NCBI GenBank assembly: GCA_029255685.2
Contig: CM055318.2
Span: forward strand, 7,383,001 to 7,447,000
Source: Silene conica
Lineage: Eukaryota > Streptophyta > Magnoliopsida > Caryophyllales > Caryophyllaceae
DNA length: 64,000 bases
Reading direction: 5' to 3'
Made by a program: the position numbers and the translations under genes. Of the stretch, positions 19,921 to 30,265 are shown piece after piece (positions within the stretch are counted from its first letter, which is position 1; each line of letters opens with the position of its first letter). Below the pieces are notes generated by a model. That model was not told the origin of the DNA and ran no database searches. It worked only from the letters and a program-made list of their open reading frames with translations.

Positions 19921-20630
19921 TAGAGCTGTTCAAATGTGGGCTTGAACCGGACTTGGGCCGGGCCGTGAAGAAAAAAAATTGCCCGTTAAGACTTAGTGGG
20001 CGGGCCGAGCCATAGTAATCGGTCAATTATCCTTGCCCTTACCCGCCCTTTATAACAAAGTCGGGCGGCCCATGAGCCAATGGGCCAAAATATAAAACTT
20101 TAACTGTTAATGAAGTATTCGGTATAAAATGACTTATATTAATCTATTTTTCTATATTCCATACATTGATGTGAAATTTGAAGCGAGATATATACATTTA
20201 TGTTTAGTAAAGAAATACATGTAAGGTTAGACGCAAAGATTAGACGTAATAATTACTGTTTGAACATTTATCTAATTTAGACTTTATATCAATTAAAATA
20301 TATAAACATTTTCATTATATATTAATTGTTTTAGTTTACATATTATATTTTCCATATTATTATTTTAATGTTCCATATCCCTATAAAATTGATACAATTT
20401 TCTTAAAAAAATGTTTTTTTAAGAGTAAAAGTTAATTATTTAAATTGTAAACGGGCCTAATGGGCCGGCCCACGGGCTTTTCTTGTTGTCCATACCCGCC
20501 CATTTAACTTGGCAGGCTGGGTTTGGCATGCCCTCTTAATTTTTCGGGCAAAAAATACTTGTCCAAGCCCACGAAATATTCGGGCTGGACGGGAGGGTCT
20601 AATGGACGGGACGGCCCGTGAACAGCTATA
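19921..20630. mobile_element. hAT element with GGGCCGGGC subterminal words
   Basis: 710 bp; TIRs TAGAGCTGTTCA and TGAACAGCTATA; 8-bp duplication TCTGTCAC/TCTATCAC (19913-19920, 20631-20638). Both ends carry clustered GGGCCGGGCC, CCCGCCC and GGGCGG words around an AT-rich core. It is organised like the element at 15381 but differs in sequence. No transposase. Confidence 0.85.
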
Positions 20631-20638
20631 TCTATCAC

Positions 20639-21201
20639 ATTAATTCGACATGTCACATTAAAAATTGTCATATCACATTCAAACTTTTCATGTCACATTA
20701 TTTTAGTTAGGTTTTTAATTAGATTTTATAGATTTAATTTATACATAAATATAGATTAAGAAGAAATGAAATGTGAAAGGTTTGTTTTAATATACATAAA
20801 TATTTAGTATAGTTTTATTACTCTTGAGCATTATTTTTCATTATTAGCAAGATATAAAATCAGAGACTTTGTAAATTTTTGTTTAAAGTTTAACCTAGCT
20901 AATATTAAGTATGTTATTATTTGCCTTAATATTTTCAAATTTTTATTTTTTTATAAATGGCGTAAAAATTAGAATTATATCATATTTTAAATTTATTAGG
21001 AATTATGATTTTTAATTGTTATTTGATTTATCTATAAATTAAAAAGTCAAAGATTAATGTTTGTTATGCTATTTAAATTTAATTTTAAGAATTTGTTTTC
21101 TTTTTCTTTTTAAATAAAAAATAATGATGTGACTTCATGACATGGTTTTTGTTAAGGTTAGTTGGCTTTGTCTACGTGATAATTTATAAGTATATGTTAC
21201 C
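20639..21201. repeat. TGTCACATTA-motif dispersed repeat
   Basis: Begins with repeated CATGTCACATTA-like words followed by TTTTTAATTAGATTTTATAGATT. Similar series occur at 29088-29210 and 30330-30420, each near Helitron termini, so this may be internal Helitron sequence. No coding potential. Confidence 0.45.
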
Positions 21202-21659
21202 CTTTTAATAGAACTTTTCGCAAAATAGCGTTATTTAACAAATTAATTATCGCTTAGAGGCTCATTTGAAACTATTTTTTCTAAATGGCCCACGTCGTCA
21301 CTTTATTTATTTTTGCAATTTCTTACCTAAAGTGGTTGGTTAAGCGAGCGGCTTTCCTAATTTCTAACAAAAAAGCGAAACCGAAAGGAAACCGAGGGGA
21401 AGATAGACAAGCCACTACCTTCCCCAGCGGCTTGCTCTATTTGAGTCGGTGAAAGCTTGAAGTGAACCACCCAAGACAATCCAATTGAGAATGGAAACTG
21501 TTTTCTCACATTGCCGCAAAATCATAAGCTTTAATTGATTTAATCGCAAAAACAACATAGGTGTAGGAGTGTTAGATTTAACAAAAATCCAAGAAGTTGA
21601 GCGAAAAGGTCATGAACCCATCGTGATTGCTCCTTTCCGTTGATGAGTTATCCATGGTT

Positions 21660-21746
21660 CTTGCCGTAGTGTCATATAGATTAACTGTTTAGTATGTACA
21701 ATATCTATTTGTAATAGTTATCAGTCTATATGACACTACGGCAATC
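21660..21746. repeat. Hairpin inside the MULE
   Basis: TTGCCGTAGTGTCATATAGA and its exact inverse TCTATATGACACTACGGCAA are separated by about 45 bases, giving a stable stem. TAGTTATCAGTCT is also duplicated around it. Confidence 0.75.
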
Positions 21747-21924
21747 TATAGTTATCAGTCTTTATCCCTTCCCTCTTTATCCGCTGTGGTTACCACTCAC
21801 CAATCCCAGAGCAGAAGTGTAAGCTAGAACATAACCTAAAACTTTTCGAGGGCAATAGCTCGATCAAAGATTAATGGAGTTTAGATAATTATCCCGACAC
21901 CAACAATCTGATCAGCAAAAGACA

Positions 21925-22194
21925 TTACCACACATAACCATCATCCAGATTCCATCCCAAACACGATACTGATTTATAACACATGTATCCCATAATGTCA
22001 GTGTTAAATTCAACAACGGGCCTGGGCCACACCCGAACGGGGGAGAAAGAGTCCACAATATAAACCCAAGAGGGTTCCACTCTAAAACCAATTGGCAATA
22101 GAGGGAGTAACCCTTGCCTTATATTGTGATAATTCTTCTCCTCTTCTATCAATATGGGACAATCCTCACATGTGGGATTATCGGGTTTCTTCAC
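21925..22194 (-). repeat. LTR-like fragment within the MULE
   Basis: On the minus strand CCAATTGGTTTTAGAGTGGA, TGGACTCTTTCTCCCCCGTT and GTTGAATTTAACA resemble phrases common in plant LTR-retrotransposon LTRs. The open frame across it (about 89 codons) has no conserved domain and is probably fortuitous. Confidence 0.4.
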
Positions 22195-22860
22195 GGTCAG
22201 AGCCGCCAGATTCGTAGTACTTCATACAAAGACATATTGCAGACACATGATTCATACTATTAGAGTGCCCAGTACATCACATTTCAACTTGTCATGATAT
22301 GATTTACATGAATACTTAGTACCGACATGAATGATGAATCCGTAACACGGGTAGGCAAAGACCAAATTACGATTTGCTGAGGCTGGAGCATCATCAATGG
22401 CAATACAAGAGTCAAGTGCATAATAGATTACTTCTCGAGAACGATGGCGTTAAACACCGACCACAAAACATAAACAGCGACCACATAGCGTAACAACAAC
22501 GAAGCTTCAAATATTGGGTCTCCTTATTTGAGCTTATTCGATTGAAGACGACCAAGAGGAATTTATTAAGTAGAGAACAAGAGGTTGAAGAAGAAGAAAT
22601 TTTTTTAAATAACAAACAGAGCAAGCCGCTGGGGAAGGTAGCAGCTAGTCTATCTTCCCCTCGGTTTCCTTTCGATTTCGTTTTTTTGTTATAAATTAGG
22701 AAAGTCCTTGGCTTAACCAATGGCTTTGGGTAAGAAATTGCAAAAATAAATAAAGTGATGACGTAGATCCATTTGAAAAAAAATAGTTTCAAATGAGCCC
22801 CAAAGTGATAATTAATTTGTTAAATAACATTATTTTGTCGAAAAGTTTCTTTTAATAATA

Positions 22861-23886
22861 CTAGTTTTAATCCCGTGTAAAAAATGCACGGGTTTATCTT
22901 CAAAATTACGGGATATATATACAAAATATTATACACGCTTTTATTGTAGGTTTTGAAATATTGACGGGTGTAATTATTTTAATCCCGAAATCAAAATATT
23001 ATTAATTATTTTTATTGTTTATCATCAGTAGTGTTTAATTTAACATATGTGCATTAATTTGTTTATTGATTAGGATGAGTTTAAGTGTTTTTTATCATAA
23101 AAATTTTAATTGTTTAGAAAAAATTCATTATTGTTAATTTATTTGTTTTATTGGGAATTAGGATAATTCATCGCAAATTTGTCAGATTGAAAAATTTACA
23201 ACTTTCATTGATTGACTAATTTATGAGGAAGTAGGGGAATACAACTTTCATTAGCTTATCTTTTTTTATTATAAATTACTTAAATACTGTGATTATTGTT
23301 GTTCTTTTATAAAAAAAATATTACAGTATTGTTTTAGAATTTTTTGAGAAATTAGTGTTTTTTTAAAGTATTTTTTATGAGTAATTTATGGTTTTAATAT
23401 ATGTATAAATTTTCGTTCAATTTAATGTAACATTTTATTGACAAAGTTTGTAAAAAAGAAATAAGATGAAATTTGGAACAATATTAGTTATTAAAATTTA
23501 TTCTCTTTTGTATCTTATATCACTAATTTTTTTCTTTAATCAATTTTCATAACTATCCGAGATGTTAATTTTGTACTAATTTTATGTACAATAACTTTTA
23601 TTTAGCCAATCAACTTATATTTAATATTTGTAAACTTTTAATTTTATTGAAGAAAGTAAACATATAGTTACACTTATTATTTTCACTAAACTTTGCAATT
23701 AGTAAATAGAATAAGAGAAAAAAGATAGTGGGAGGAATAGTAGGAAAAAGGGAGTAATTAATTAGTTTGGTGATAGTGGGGGAGTAAGTGGGTCATTTTA
23801 GTTTTTTTCTTAATTTAAAAAAAAAAAATTCAACCAATCAGAAGGCTAGAAATGTGGTTCCTTTTATAGAAAGGGGATTGTATAGA
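22861..23886 (-). mobile_element. Helitron 2 (minus orientation)
   Basis: The 3' end is at the left: CTAG at 22861, 11 nt, then the hairpin CCCGTG...GCACGGG (22872-22892). The 5' end is proposed at 23886, reading TCTATACAATCC on the minus strand after A. It starts 3 bp beyond the MULE duplication. About 1.03 kb, non-coding, non-autonomous. The 3' end is firm; the 5' end is inferred. Confidence 0.7.
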
Positions 23887-24962
23887 TTACCTACAAAACG
23901 TGTCAAAACAAATAAACTCATCTAGAATACAAATGTTAGCTCAATTAACATTGAAATAGAGCAATAGTCAAGTAAATTAGAGCTAAAACAGGGGTACAAC
24001 TTTATAAGATTAAAATAACGTAATATTAATATACAACCAGGAAAAATGTACAAATTCAAATATTCTACGAAAATCAAATTATAAACAACACCGCTAAAAC
24101 TAAAACTTAAAATCAAATATAAAACGATATTATAAACTCCTCCTCGCAGATAATAATCTGATTATGAGTTAATGGCGTAATTTTGTATATATATTTTAAA
24201 TACTTTTTTTGATGAATGGTTATATACTTAAAATCAAATATAAAAAGATATTATAAAAAGATATTATAAACTCCTTTATGTTACTGATTATATACTTCAT
24301 AAAAATCAATAAAGGCATGATGTATATATTATATGCATAAAATATATATACAAGAAATTGTTATTAAATATAATGAAATAATTTTATTAAAATAAAAGTA
24401 TTTAATTATAAATTGTTTTGGTAAAGACAAGGATTACGAAATATAAATTGTTCTTTATTTTCCAAAATATTTAAATTGTAAAAATTCTCTCAGATCTGGT
24501 ACGATAGCCAATCATCACCGAGAATTGATTTGGAGCAAAATATTTCAGCAACTAACTAGCAGCCGCCATTCCCTCGGGAAGGTGACAATGATAGGCTATC
24601 GGGAACATTCCGCTACGACAAATCCGTTAGAATGACAACAATATTCGTCATTTCAATCGATTGTCAATTCAAAAAATGACCATTATTCCGACGCCAAATG
24701 AAGGGCCAGTTTTCGAATTTCAATATGGGTCAACCAACAACCTCAACCCTCCGAAAAAAATTATGGGCCAACAATCACAAACCCAGACAAATCTGGCAGA
24801 CATTAGTGGGTGGTTTAAAAACAGTTAAAGCAATAAGTGGAAAGTTTACAAACAGTTAAAGGCATAAGTGGGAGGTTTCCAAACAGTGGATGAGTGGGGC
24901 AGAGGGTGGAATATAGAAGTTACCATCCATATGCAGTACAAATAGAAATCACAGCTCATTTG
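23887..24962. other. Non-coding AT-rich sequence
   Basis: No gene. It contains a small tandem repeat (24803-24897) and short duplications of AAAATCAAATATAAAA near 24110-24260. Part of it may belong to the Helitron that ends at 26207, whose 5' end I could not place. Confidence 0.4.
24803..24897. repeat. About 35-bp tandem repeat, three copies
   Basis: Units of the form AAGTGGGAGGTTT-CAAACAGTTAAAGGCAT, diverged by a few bases and one indel each. Confidence 0.7.
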
Positions 24963-25646
24963 CAGTAGCGTATCTAGGATTTTAACATAGGGGATGCGAA
25001 GCGAAAATTCAACGATGATTCCGGCGACGAGGACTAAAATTTAAACACTAAAAAAATTGTGAGGTTAAAGTAAAACACTTAATTAAAATAAAACTTAGTC
25101 CATAAAAATTTCGAGTAGATATAAGTAAAACAAAAATTCGTGAGTATATCGAAATAGTTGTTATTTACTATGAAAAAATCACAGGCTGTAAGTATAATAA
25201 ATAAAGATACAACCCAATAATATTATACTTTTCTTAAAGATTTCCCTAAAAAAAGTATCTGAATAATAAAGACAATATTGTAACATAACTGTAATAAATC
25301 AAAGGGTATTTAAAAGTCCTGACATCAAACTACAACATTAAGTATAAATTCTTTTAACAACCATAATTTTATGTAAAAATTGATCAAGCTATAATATAAC
25401 ATAAAAATGGAAGAAATTGAACTATACATTAATTAATTAACATTAAAGAGAGACATTTATGGCTAATGAGATAAAAGTGCAAAATATTGATTGTCATGGG
25501 AGTCGAACCTGTGACTACTTGACTAAAAAGTAATCAACAAACCACTACAACACTAAAGCTTTCTAATACCTTATGGAACTAAATGTACATAACTTAAAAA
25601 ACGGGGGGTGCAGATGCATCCACCGCACCCCTTGGATACGCCAATG
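24963..25646. mobile_element. hAT element B with tRNA-like segment
   Basis: 684 bp; starts CAGTAGCGTATCTAGGATTT and ends GGATACGCCAATG, inverted and imperfect; perfect 8-bp duplication CTCATTTG (24955-24962, 25647-25654). On the minus strand, 25494-25563 reads like a tRNA head: TAGTGTTGTAGTGGTTTG (box A-like), then GGTTCGACTCC (box B consensus) with tRNA-like spacing. No transposase. Confidence 0.85.
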
Positions 25647-25739
25647 CTCATTTGTGAAACTTTACACGCATCGAAATTTCACATTCCCACAAATCTCTTA
25701 ACAGCAATTCCAGCAATTCAAACAAATACTAAAATAATT

Positions 25740-25919
25740 ATGGCAGCTATTGAAAGTATTCCGCTTTCCGAAATTCGTCTATCGACAAAACGAACAGAGC
25801 AAATAACAGTGAGGGTAACACGACTTTGGTGCAAGAAATCAGATATCGTTCCAGTACAAATACAAGGAGTAAAACTTATTTTGGTGGACCAAAACGTACC
25901 TATCTCATTCAACAATTGA
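25740..25919 (+). pseudogene. RPA-like OB-fold fragment in Helitron 3
   Basis: 59 codons from ATG to TGA. ITVRVTRLWCKKS followed by VKLILVDQN fits the first strands of the RPA large-subunit OB-fold (RVxRLW ... LxLVDxxG) found in plant Helitrons and RPA1 genes. GACCAAAAC|GTACCT may be a lost exon boundary. It lies about 290 bases before a Helitron 3' terminus, mirroring Helitron 1. The upstream part was displaced or split by hAT element B. Confidence 0.6.
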
Positions 25920-26176
25920 AATGTTTCAATATGCACATTTAATGTACTAATGAGTTCTTTTCTATTTAATCTTATGTAGGGAGATACAATTCAATAAACA
26001 ATTAAAAATAAGTTGGTGAAATTATTTCTCGAGACTCAATTTAATGTGCTAAATTTTATTTAAAACATGCATTTTAACGTAGTATCAATATAATAAAAAT
26101 TGAATGCAAAATATTTACGTATTATTGACACTATTCGGTAATATTCATTATCCAACACATTTTTTAAAAAAATATA

Positions 26177-26207
26177 CCCGTGCAATTTTGCACGGGTTTA
26201 AAACTAG
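26177..26207 (+). mobile_element. Helitron 3, 3' terminus
   Basis: Hairpin CCCGTGCAATTTTGCACGGG (26177-26196), 11 nt ending in CTAG (26204-26207), then T. The 5' end was not identified, so only the terminus is annotated. The RPA-like fragment at 25740 probably belongs to it. Confidence 0.8.
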
Positions 26208-26554
26208 TTTTATTAATTAGTTTATTTGGTTGTGATATGTTGCTGATGATTTTGTTATTATGAAATGTTAAGATTCAGTATCATTATACTTAACATGATG
26301 AATATTTGATCTCTGAGTTAGTATACTAATTTCTACTTTTTTCAATTTCAGTAATTGTGACAAAACATTAAAAAATGTCAACATAATCGTGGCAAAGTAC
26401 TAATAATTCGTGGCAAAATTTAAAAAATTGTGTAAAATATATTTTGACTATATTATAAAATTGTATTCTTGATAATTTTGTTGTTTCTTTTGTTTGATTG
26501 TGATTATTCTTAGATAATATTATATTCTTGATAATTCTATTGATTATTTTGTTT

Positions 26555-26830
26555 GATTGAAATTATTAGAAATTACATAATTGGACTTTGCAGTCGGATT
26601 ATTATAGTTATGTCGTATAAATATGAAAGATGATTTTATTGGTTCTTTTGTTTCATTGTGATTATTAAAACTTACATAATTAGACTTTGCATTCAGATTA
26701 TCACAGTCATCTCGTATAGATCTGTAAGATAATCGTATTGGTTTTTTTTTTATTGTGATTATTAGAATTTACATAATTGAACTTTGCATTCAAATTATCA
26801 CAGTCATGTCGTATTTGAGTAATTACGACT
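26555..26830. repeat. Tandem repeat, about 98-bp unit, three copies
   Basis: Copies are phased by (G/A)GACTTTGCA at about 26583, 26682 and 26779, each with TGATTATTA..ACATAATT before and TCACAGTCATGTCGTAT-like sequence after. A worn fourth copy may precede them. Confidence 0.75.
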
Positions 26831-27119
26831 TTCATTAAAACCAAGAATTCATCTCCCTCGACGAAAAAGCGGAAAAAAAAGTGCAAAACAGAAGAAAAAT
26901 AAAGCCCCTCTTGCACACAAGAACCCTACAAAGAAAGTTGTTGCCCTCACAGCAGCGCAGAAGAGAGAAGCGGCAACCCAAATTTGTTTCAATAAAAGCC
27001 GGAACTTCTGCATTCATACTCATACCCATCTATTTGCAATAGACCCAGAAAACTTCGACGACTTACGTCAGCATGGAGAAGTTTTCTCTAGTGACTTTGG
27101 ACAACTTAAGTCAACATGA
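26823..27119 (+). other. Unassigned basic open frame
   Basis: 99 codons without ATG, opened by a stop at 26820 and closed by TGA at 27117. The first half is Lys/Arg-rich (RRKSGKKSAKQKKNK), then KKVVALTAAQKREAATQ, and the end reads FAIDPENFDDLRQHGEV. The composition looks coding rather than random and is unlike its AT-rich surroundings. It may be an exon of an unidentified gene or a captured fragment. I do not recognise the family. Confidence 0.3.
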
Positions 27120-27589
27120 ATGGGTCAAATTGGTTGAAAACCCTCAAAAGCGTACTTTAGAAGGAATGATTCAGGTAGGCGGTAAAATTTCGAGTCATGC
27201 TTGATCTGTCCTTTACGACGCACAGACAGACTATATATCAATTGAAAAAGGGTCAAGCATGACAGTAATGAATGTCGCCCATAACGCTACAAAGACATTA
27301 AGACGATACCATAACTGCATGAATACTGAGAAATCCTAGTTCTGAAAAGATATCAATGTGTGCTCTCTCAATTTCCCCTACAGAACATATATACTCCATT
27401 ACTTTCACATTCAACAAAACGACTCGCTAAACTGGTCATGCTTAAGGTTACATTCACATCGTAACAACTGAGCATGACGCTAAGAATATCATCAATAACA
27501 AAAATTAAAGACAGACGAGGCCGAACAAATATTATAAGCTCTGACAAATTGTTAACATGACTAGTGATCAGTGACACAATGGGTAAGCA
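27120..27589. other. Non-coding
   Basis: A second exon-like run with a possible donor (ATTCAG|GTAGGC at about 27174) overlaps the preceding frame in another phase. Otherwise nothing recognised. Confidence 0.25.
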
Positions 27590-28345
27590 GTAAAAAATAT
27601 GAACTTTTAATAATATTATATTTTATAAACAATGACTGATAAGAATACGAGCTATTAATATAAGAATACGAATTAATGTAAAAAGAATTGACTAATAAAA
27701 TAAAAATATGAGTTATTAAGATAAGAATATGAGCTAGTATAAAAATTATTTGAGATAATGTAAACAGAATACGAGCTAATATAAATTTTGGATAAAAAAG
27801 TTTAGTCAATATAGTAATACACGGCAATTCCCCAAATTTTGAACAACATGTAAACAGAATACGAGCTAATTAATACGGAGTATTAACTAAAAATACGAGC
27901 ACATAAGAATACAAGTTATTACCCTAAGAATACGAGCTAATATAAAAAGAATATGAGCTAATATTAAAAGAATACGAGCGATAATATAAACAAATGTGAG
28001 TTATTAAGATAAGAATTCGAGTTATTGATATAAGAATACAAGCTATTAAGATAAGAATACGAGCTATTAATATAAGAATATGAGCTAATGTAAAAAGAAT
28101 ACGAGTTAAAAAAATCACAAACTAAAAAATACGAATACACAAGAATACAAGTTATTACCCTAAGAATACGAGCTAATATAAAAAGAATACGAGCTAATAT
28201 TAAAAGAATACGAGCTAATATAAAAATATGAGTTATTAAGATAAGAATACGAGCTATTAATAAAAGAATACGAGCTATTATTATAAGAATATGAGCTATT
28301 AATATAAGATTACGAGTTAATGTAAAAGAATATGGACTAATAAAA
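27590..28345. repeat. AAGAATACGAGCTA minisatellite
   Basis: About 30 degenerate units of 18-25 bp with core AAGAATACGAGCTAATATAA, interrupted near 27780-27840. The long Ile/Leu/Tyr/Ser-rich minus-strand frames across it are products of the repeat, not genes. Confidence 0.85.
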
Positions 28346-29590
28346 TAAAAAAAAAAATACCTTAACATAATAATTAAATAAACTGAAAGATGGAGATATA
28401 ATAATTAAGGAGAAAAATCAATTACGGGATGATGGATAAAAATGAGCTAGAAAAATAGGGAATAAGTTATAATAAAGGAAAGTGGAGAAGAATAGATTAC
28501 TGACTTTTTTTTTTCAAAAATAGTTAAGAAAAAGACTAAAATAATTAAATCCGGATGTACAATAACATTGTACATCTGGTGGTATAGTCCAGGAACTGGT
28601 AGTGGAAGAATCAAAAAATAAGCAAAGAAAATAAAAGATCAAACATCCCGTGCCCCATTAAAAAATTGAATAAAAAAAGTAAAATTTAAAAATTTAAAGA
28701 ATAAATAATGTAATGGCTCCACTGAATCGGCATGCCCAAAAACAAAAACAAAAGTGTTGCCCCACCACTCACACTCTCATCCTCTTACACATCTACCACC
28801 ATCTCCGTCATCCATTTTTAATCAAGCATTAACTTTGCAAGTGTCTAGTGCCAATACACCTGCAGCGTACCACTAACATAACAAGTTTTTTTAACCATTT
28901 ACACAACAAAATTTGTATCATAATTCACAATGTTCAATTAAATAGTGCAATTTGGCTTGATATATCAACATTTACTATATATGTATAATGATGATATCTA
29001 TCCTTTAATATTATAGATAAATGAATTAAATTAATTTATAGATAAATGAATTAAATTAATGTCATATAACAATAAATTGGTATTCTTTATCACATTAATT
29101 TGCCAAGTCATATTAAAAATATGTTATGTCACATTTAAATATGTCAAGTCACATAAATTTGCCATGTCACGTTATTTTATGTACCTTTTTAATTAGTTTT
29201 TATAGATTATGATGGAATGTCATGAGATATAGGGCATTAATTGTTTATATATAAGACTTTAAATGTTAAAAATTCTTGTAAATTAATTAAAATTTGATAG
29301 AGGTAATTAGCATTCCATCCAAGGGGAGATCAAGAGGAGGAGGACTGAAAACCACTACTTGCATAATTAGAGGGAAATTGAATTGATTATTTAATAATGG
29401 TGACTAATAATTAATAATGGTGAGTAATGTGTAATAGAATGAGCTTGAAGATGGAGAGACGGGTAAGACTTTTTTTTATTTTTTATTTTTATTTCCTTAG
29501 TAGATAATTAAGGTCGAACACATGACATGTAGGATTATTGGTGAGACGTGTCAATTAGAATCATAGCTGATGTGTCATCTCAATAGGGGC
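28346..29590. other. Non-coding AT-rich sequence
   Basis: No gene. It contains a near-perfect hairpin (28551-28579: CCGGATGTACAAT/ATTGTACATCTGG), a 24-bp direct duplication near 29012-29059, and TGTCACATTA-type repeats (29088-29210) like those at 20639. Confidence 0.45.
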
Positions 29591-29620
29591 TCAAGATGCC
29601 TTTTTATGTTATTATATAGA
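29591..29620 (-). mobile_element. Helitron 5' terminus (minus)
   Basis: On the minus strand, after A, TCTATATAATAACATAAAAA: start dinucleotide TC and strong likeness to the 5' end at 33710. The matching 3' end was not found to the left, so the element may be truncated. Confidence 0.5.
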
Positions 29621-29828
29621 TATTGAGATAAAAGTCCTTTAATTTTATTAAAAATTATGTTTTAAACTCTTTACACTTATCCGTCTAAAAAAAAGAATAA
29701 TAATCAAACATTATGCATTAATTAACTAACTTTTATATATTTCAAAACAATATATTTTTAAAAGGATAAATTAATTGCACAGACAAATGTTAACAATACG
29801 ATTAAATAACAAAACTAAAACAGATAAA

Positions 29829-29856
29829 CCCGTGAATTTCACGGGCTACAAAACTT
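29829..29856 (+). mobile_element. Decayed Helitron 3' hairpin
   Basis: CCCGTGAATTTCACGGG, then 11 nt CTACAAAACTT where CTAG would be expected. Same hairpin class, terminal motif lost. Confidence 0.5.
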
Positions 29857-29922
29857 TTTTTTTTCTTATTGCAAATAATCGTAAAGATTCTCTTTCTTCG
29901 TAAATGGTGTATTAAAAAGAAA

Positions 29923-29950
29923 CTAGTTTTGAAACCCGTGAAAATCACGG
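29923..29950 (-). mobile_element. Helitron 3' terminus (minus)
   Basis: CTAG at 29923, 11 nt, then the hairpin CCCGTGAAAATCACGGG (29934-29950). Its element extends to the right. A 5' end at 33710 is possible, but 30,170-30,260 and 32,765-32,870 are diverged copies of each other, so at least two related elements occupy 29.9-33.7 kb. Confidence 0.7.
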
Positions 29951-30164
29951 GATCATTAATAATTTACTGTCTTTAAATGTTAATTTGTGAATAACTTATA
30001 CGGAATAATCTCTCTCTCAATCATTTGTTTAAGTCGAACACGACTGAAGAAGCGGTATTTTAAAACAAATATTTAATACAATCCAATTTTTTATTCAGGA
30101 GGATAGGCAAACCAAAATGTGAATAATTTGGTTGTTTTGAAGCGACCATTATATATAATAATGA

Positions 30165-30265
30165 TGAAAGAAAAGTTAAAAGGTCATTTCATTAATAAAA
30201 TAAATAATGGCTAAATAAATAAGGTAAATTATGAGAGGAGATCAATTACAATTTTTTTGGTTTAT
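30165..30265. repeat. Helitron internal repeat, copy 1
   Basis: Shares AAGTTAAAAGGTCATTTCAT and TTATGAGAGGAGATCAAT with 32,765-32,870 in the same orientation. The rest of 30.3-31.6 kb is AT-rich and non-coding. Confidence 0.65.

Larger units (their letters stand above)
21211..22848. mobile_element. MULE (Mutator-like) element, non-autonomous
   Basis: 1638 bp with long terminal inverted repeats of about 240 bp (21211-21450 and 22605-22848), starting GAACTTTTCGCAAAATA, and a perfect 9-bp duplication CTTTTAATA (21202-21210, 22849-22857). Long TIRs with 9-bp TSDs are diagnostic of Mutator-like elements. There is no transposase. The interior holds a 20-bp-arm hairpin and a stretch resembling a retrotransposon LTR. 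Confidence 0.9.

Noticed and set aside
25494-25563. Real tRNA gene on the minus strand
   Set aside because: Boxes A and B are present but acceptor and anticodon stems do not pair and the block lies inside a hAT element.
27590-28345. CRISPR-like regular repeats
   Set aside because: Units are degenerate, have no spacers of constant length, and lie in a plant genome next to transposons.
27561-28368. Minus-strand frames rich in Ile/Leu/Tyr/Ser
   Set aside because: They are translations of the AAGAATACGAGCTA minisatellite and show the repeat period, not protein conservation.
28551-28579. Rho-independent-type terminator
   Set aside because: A good hairpin, but bacterial terminator logic does not apply; no transcription unit ends here.
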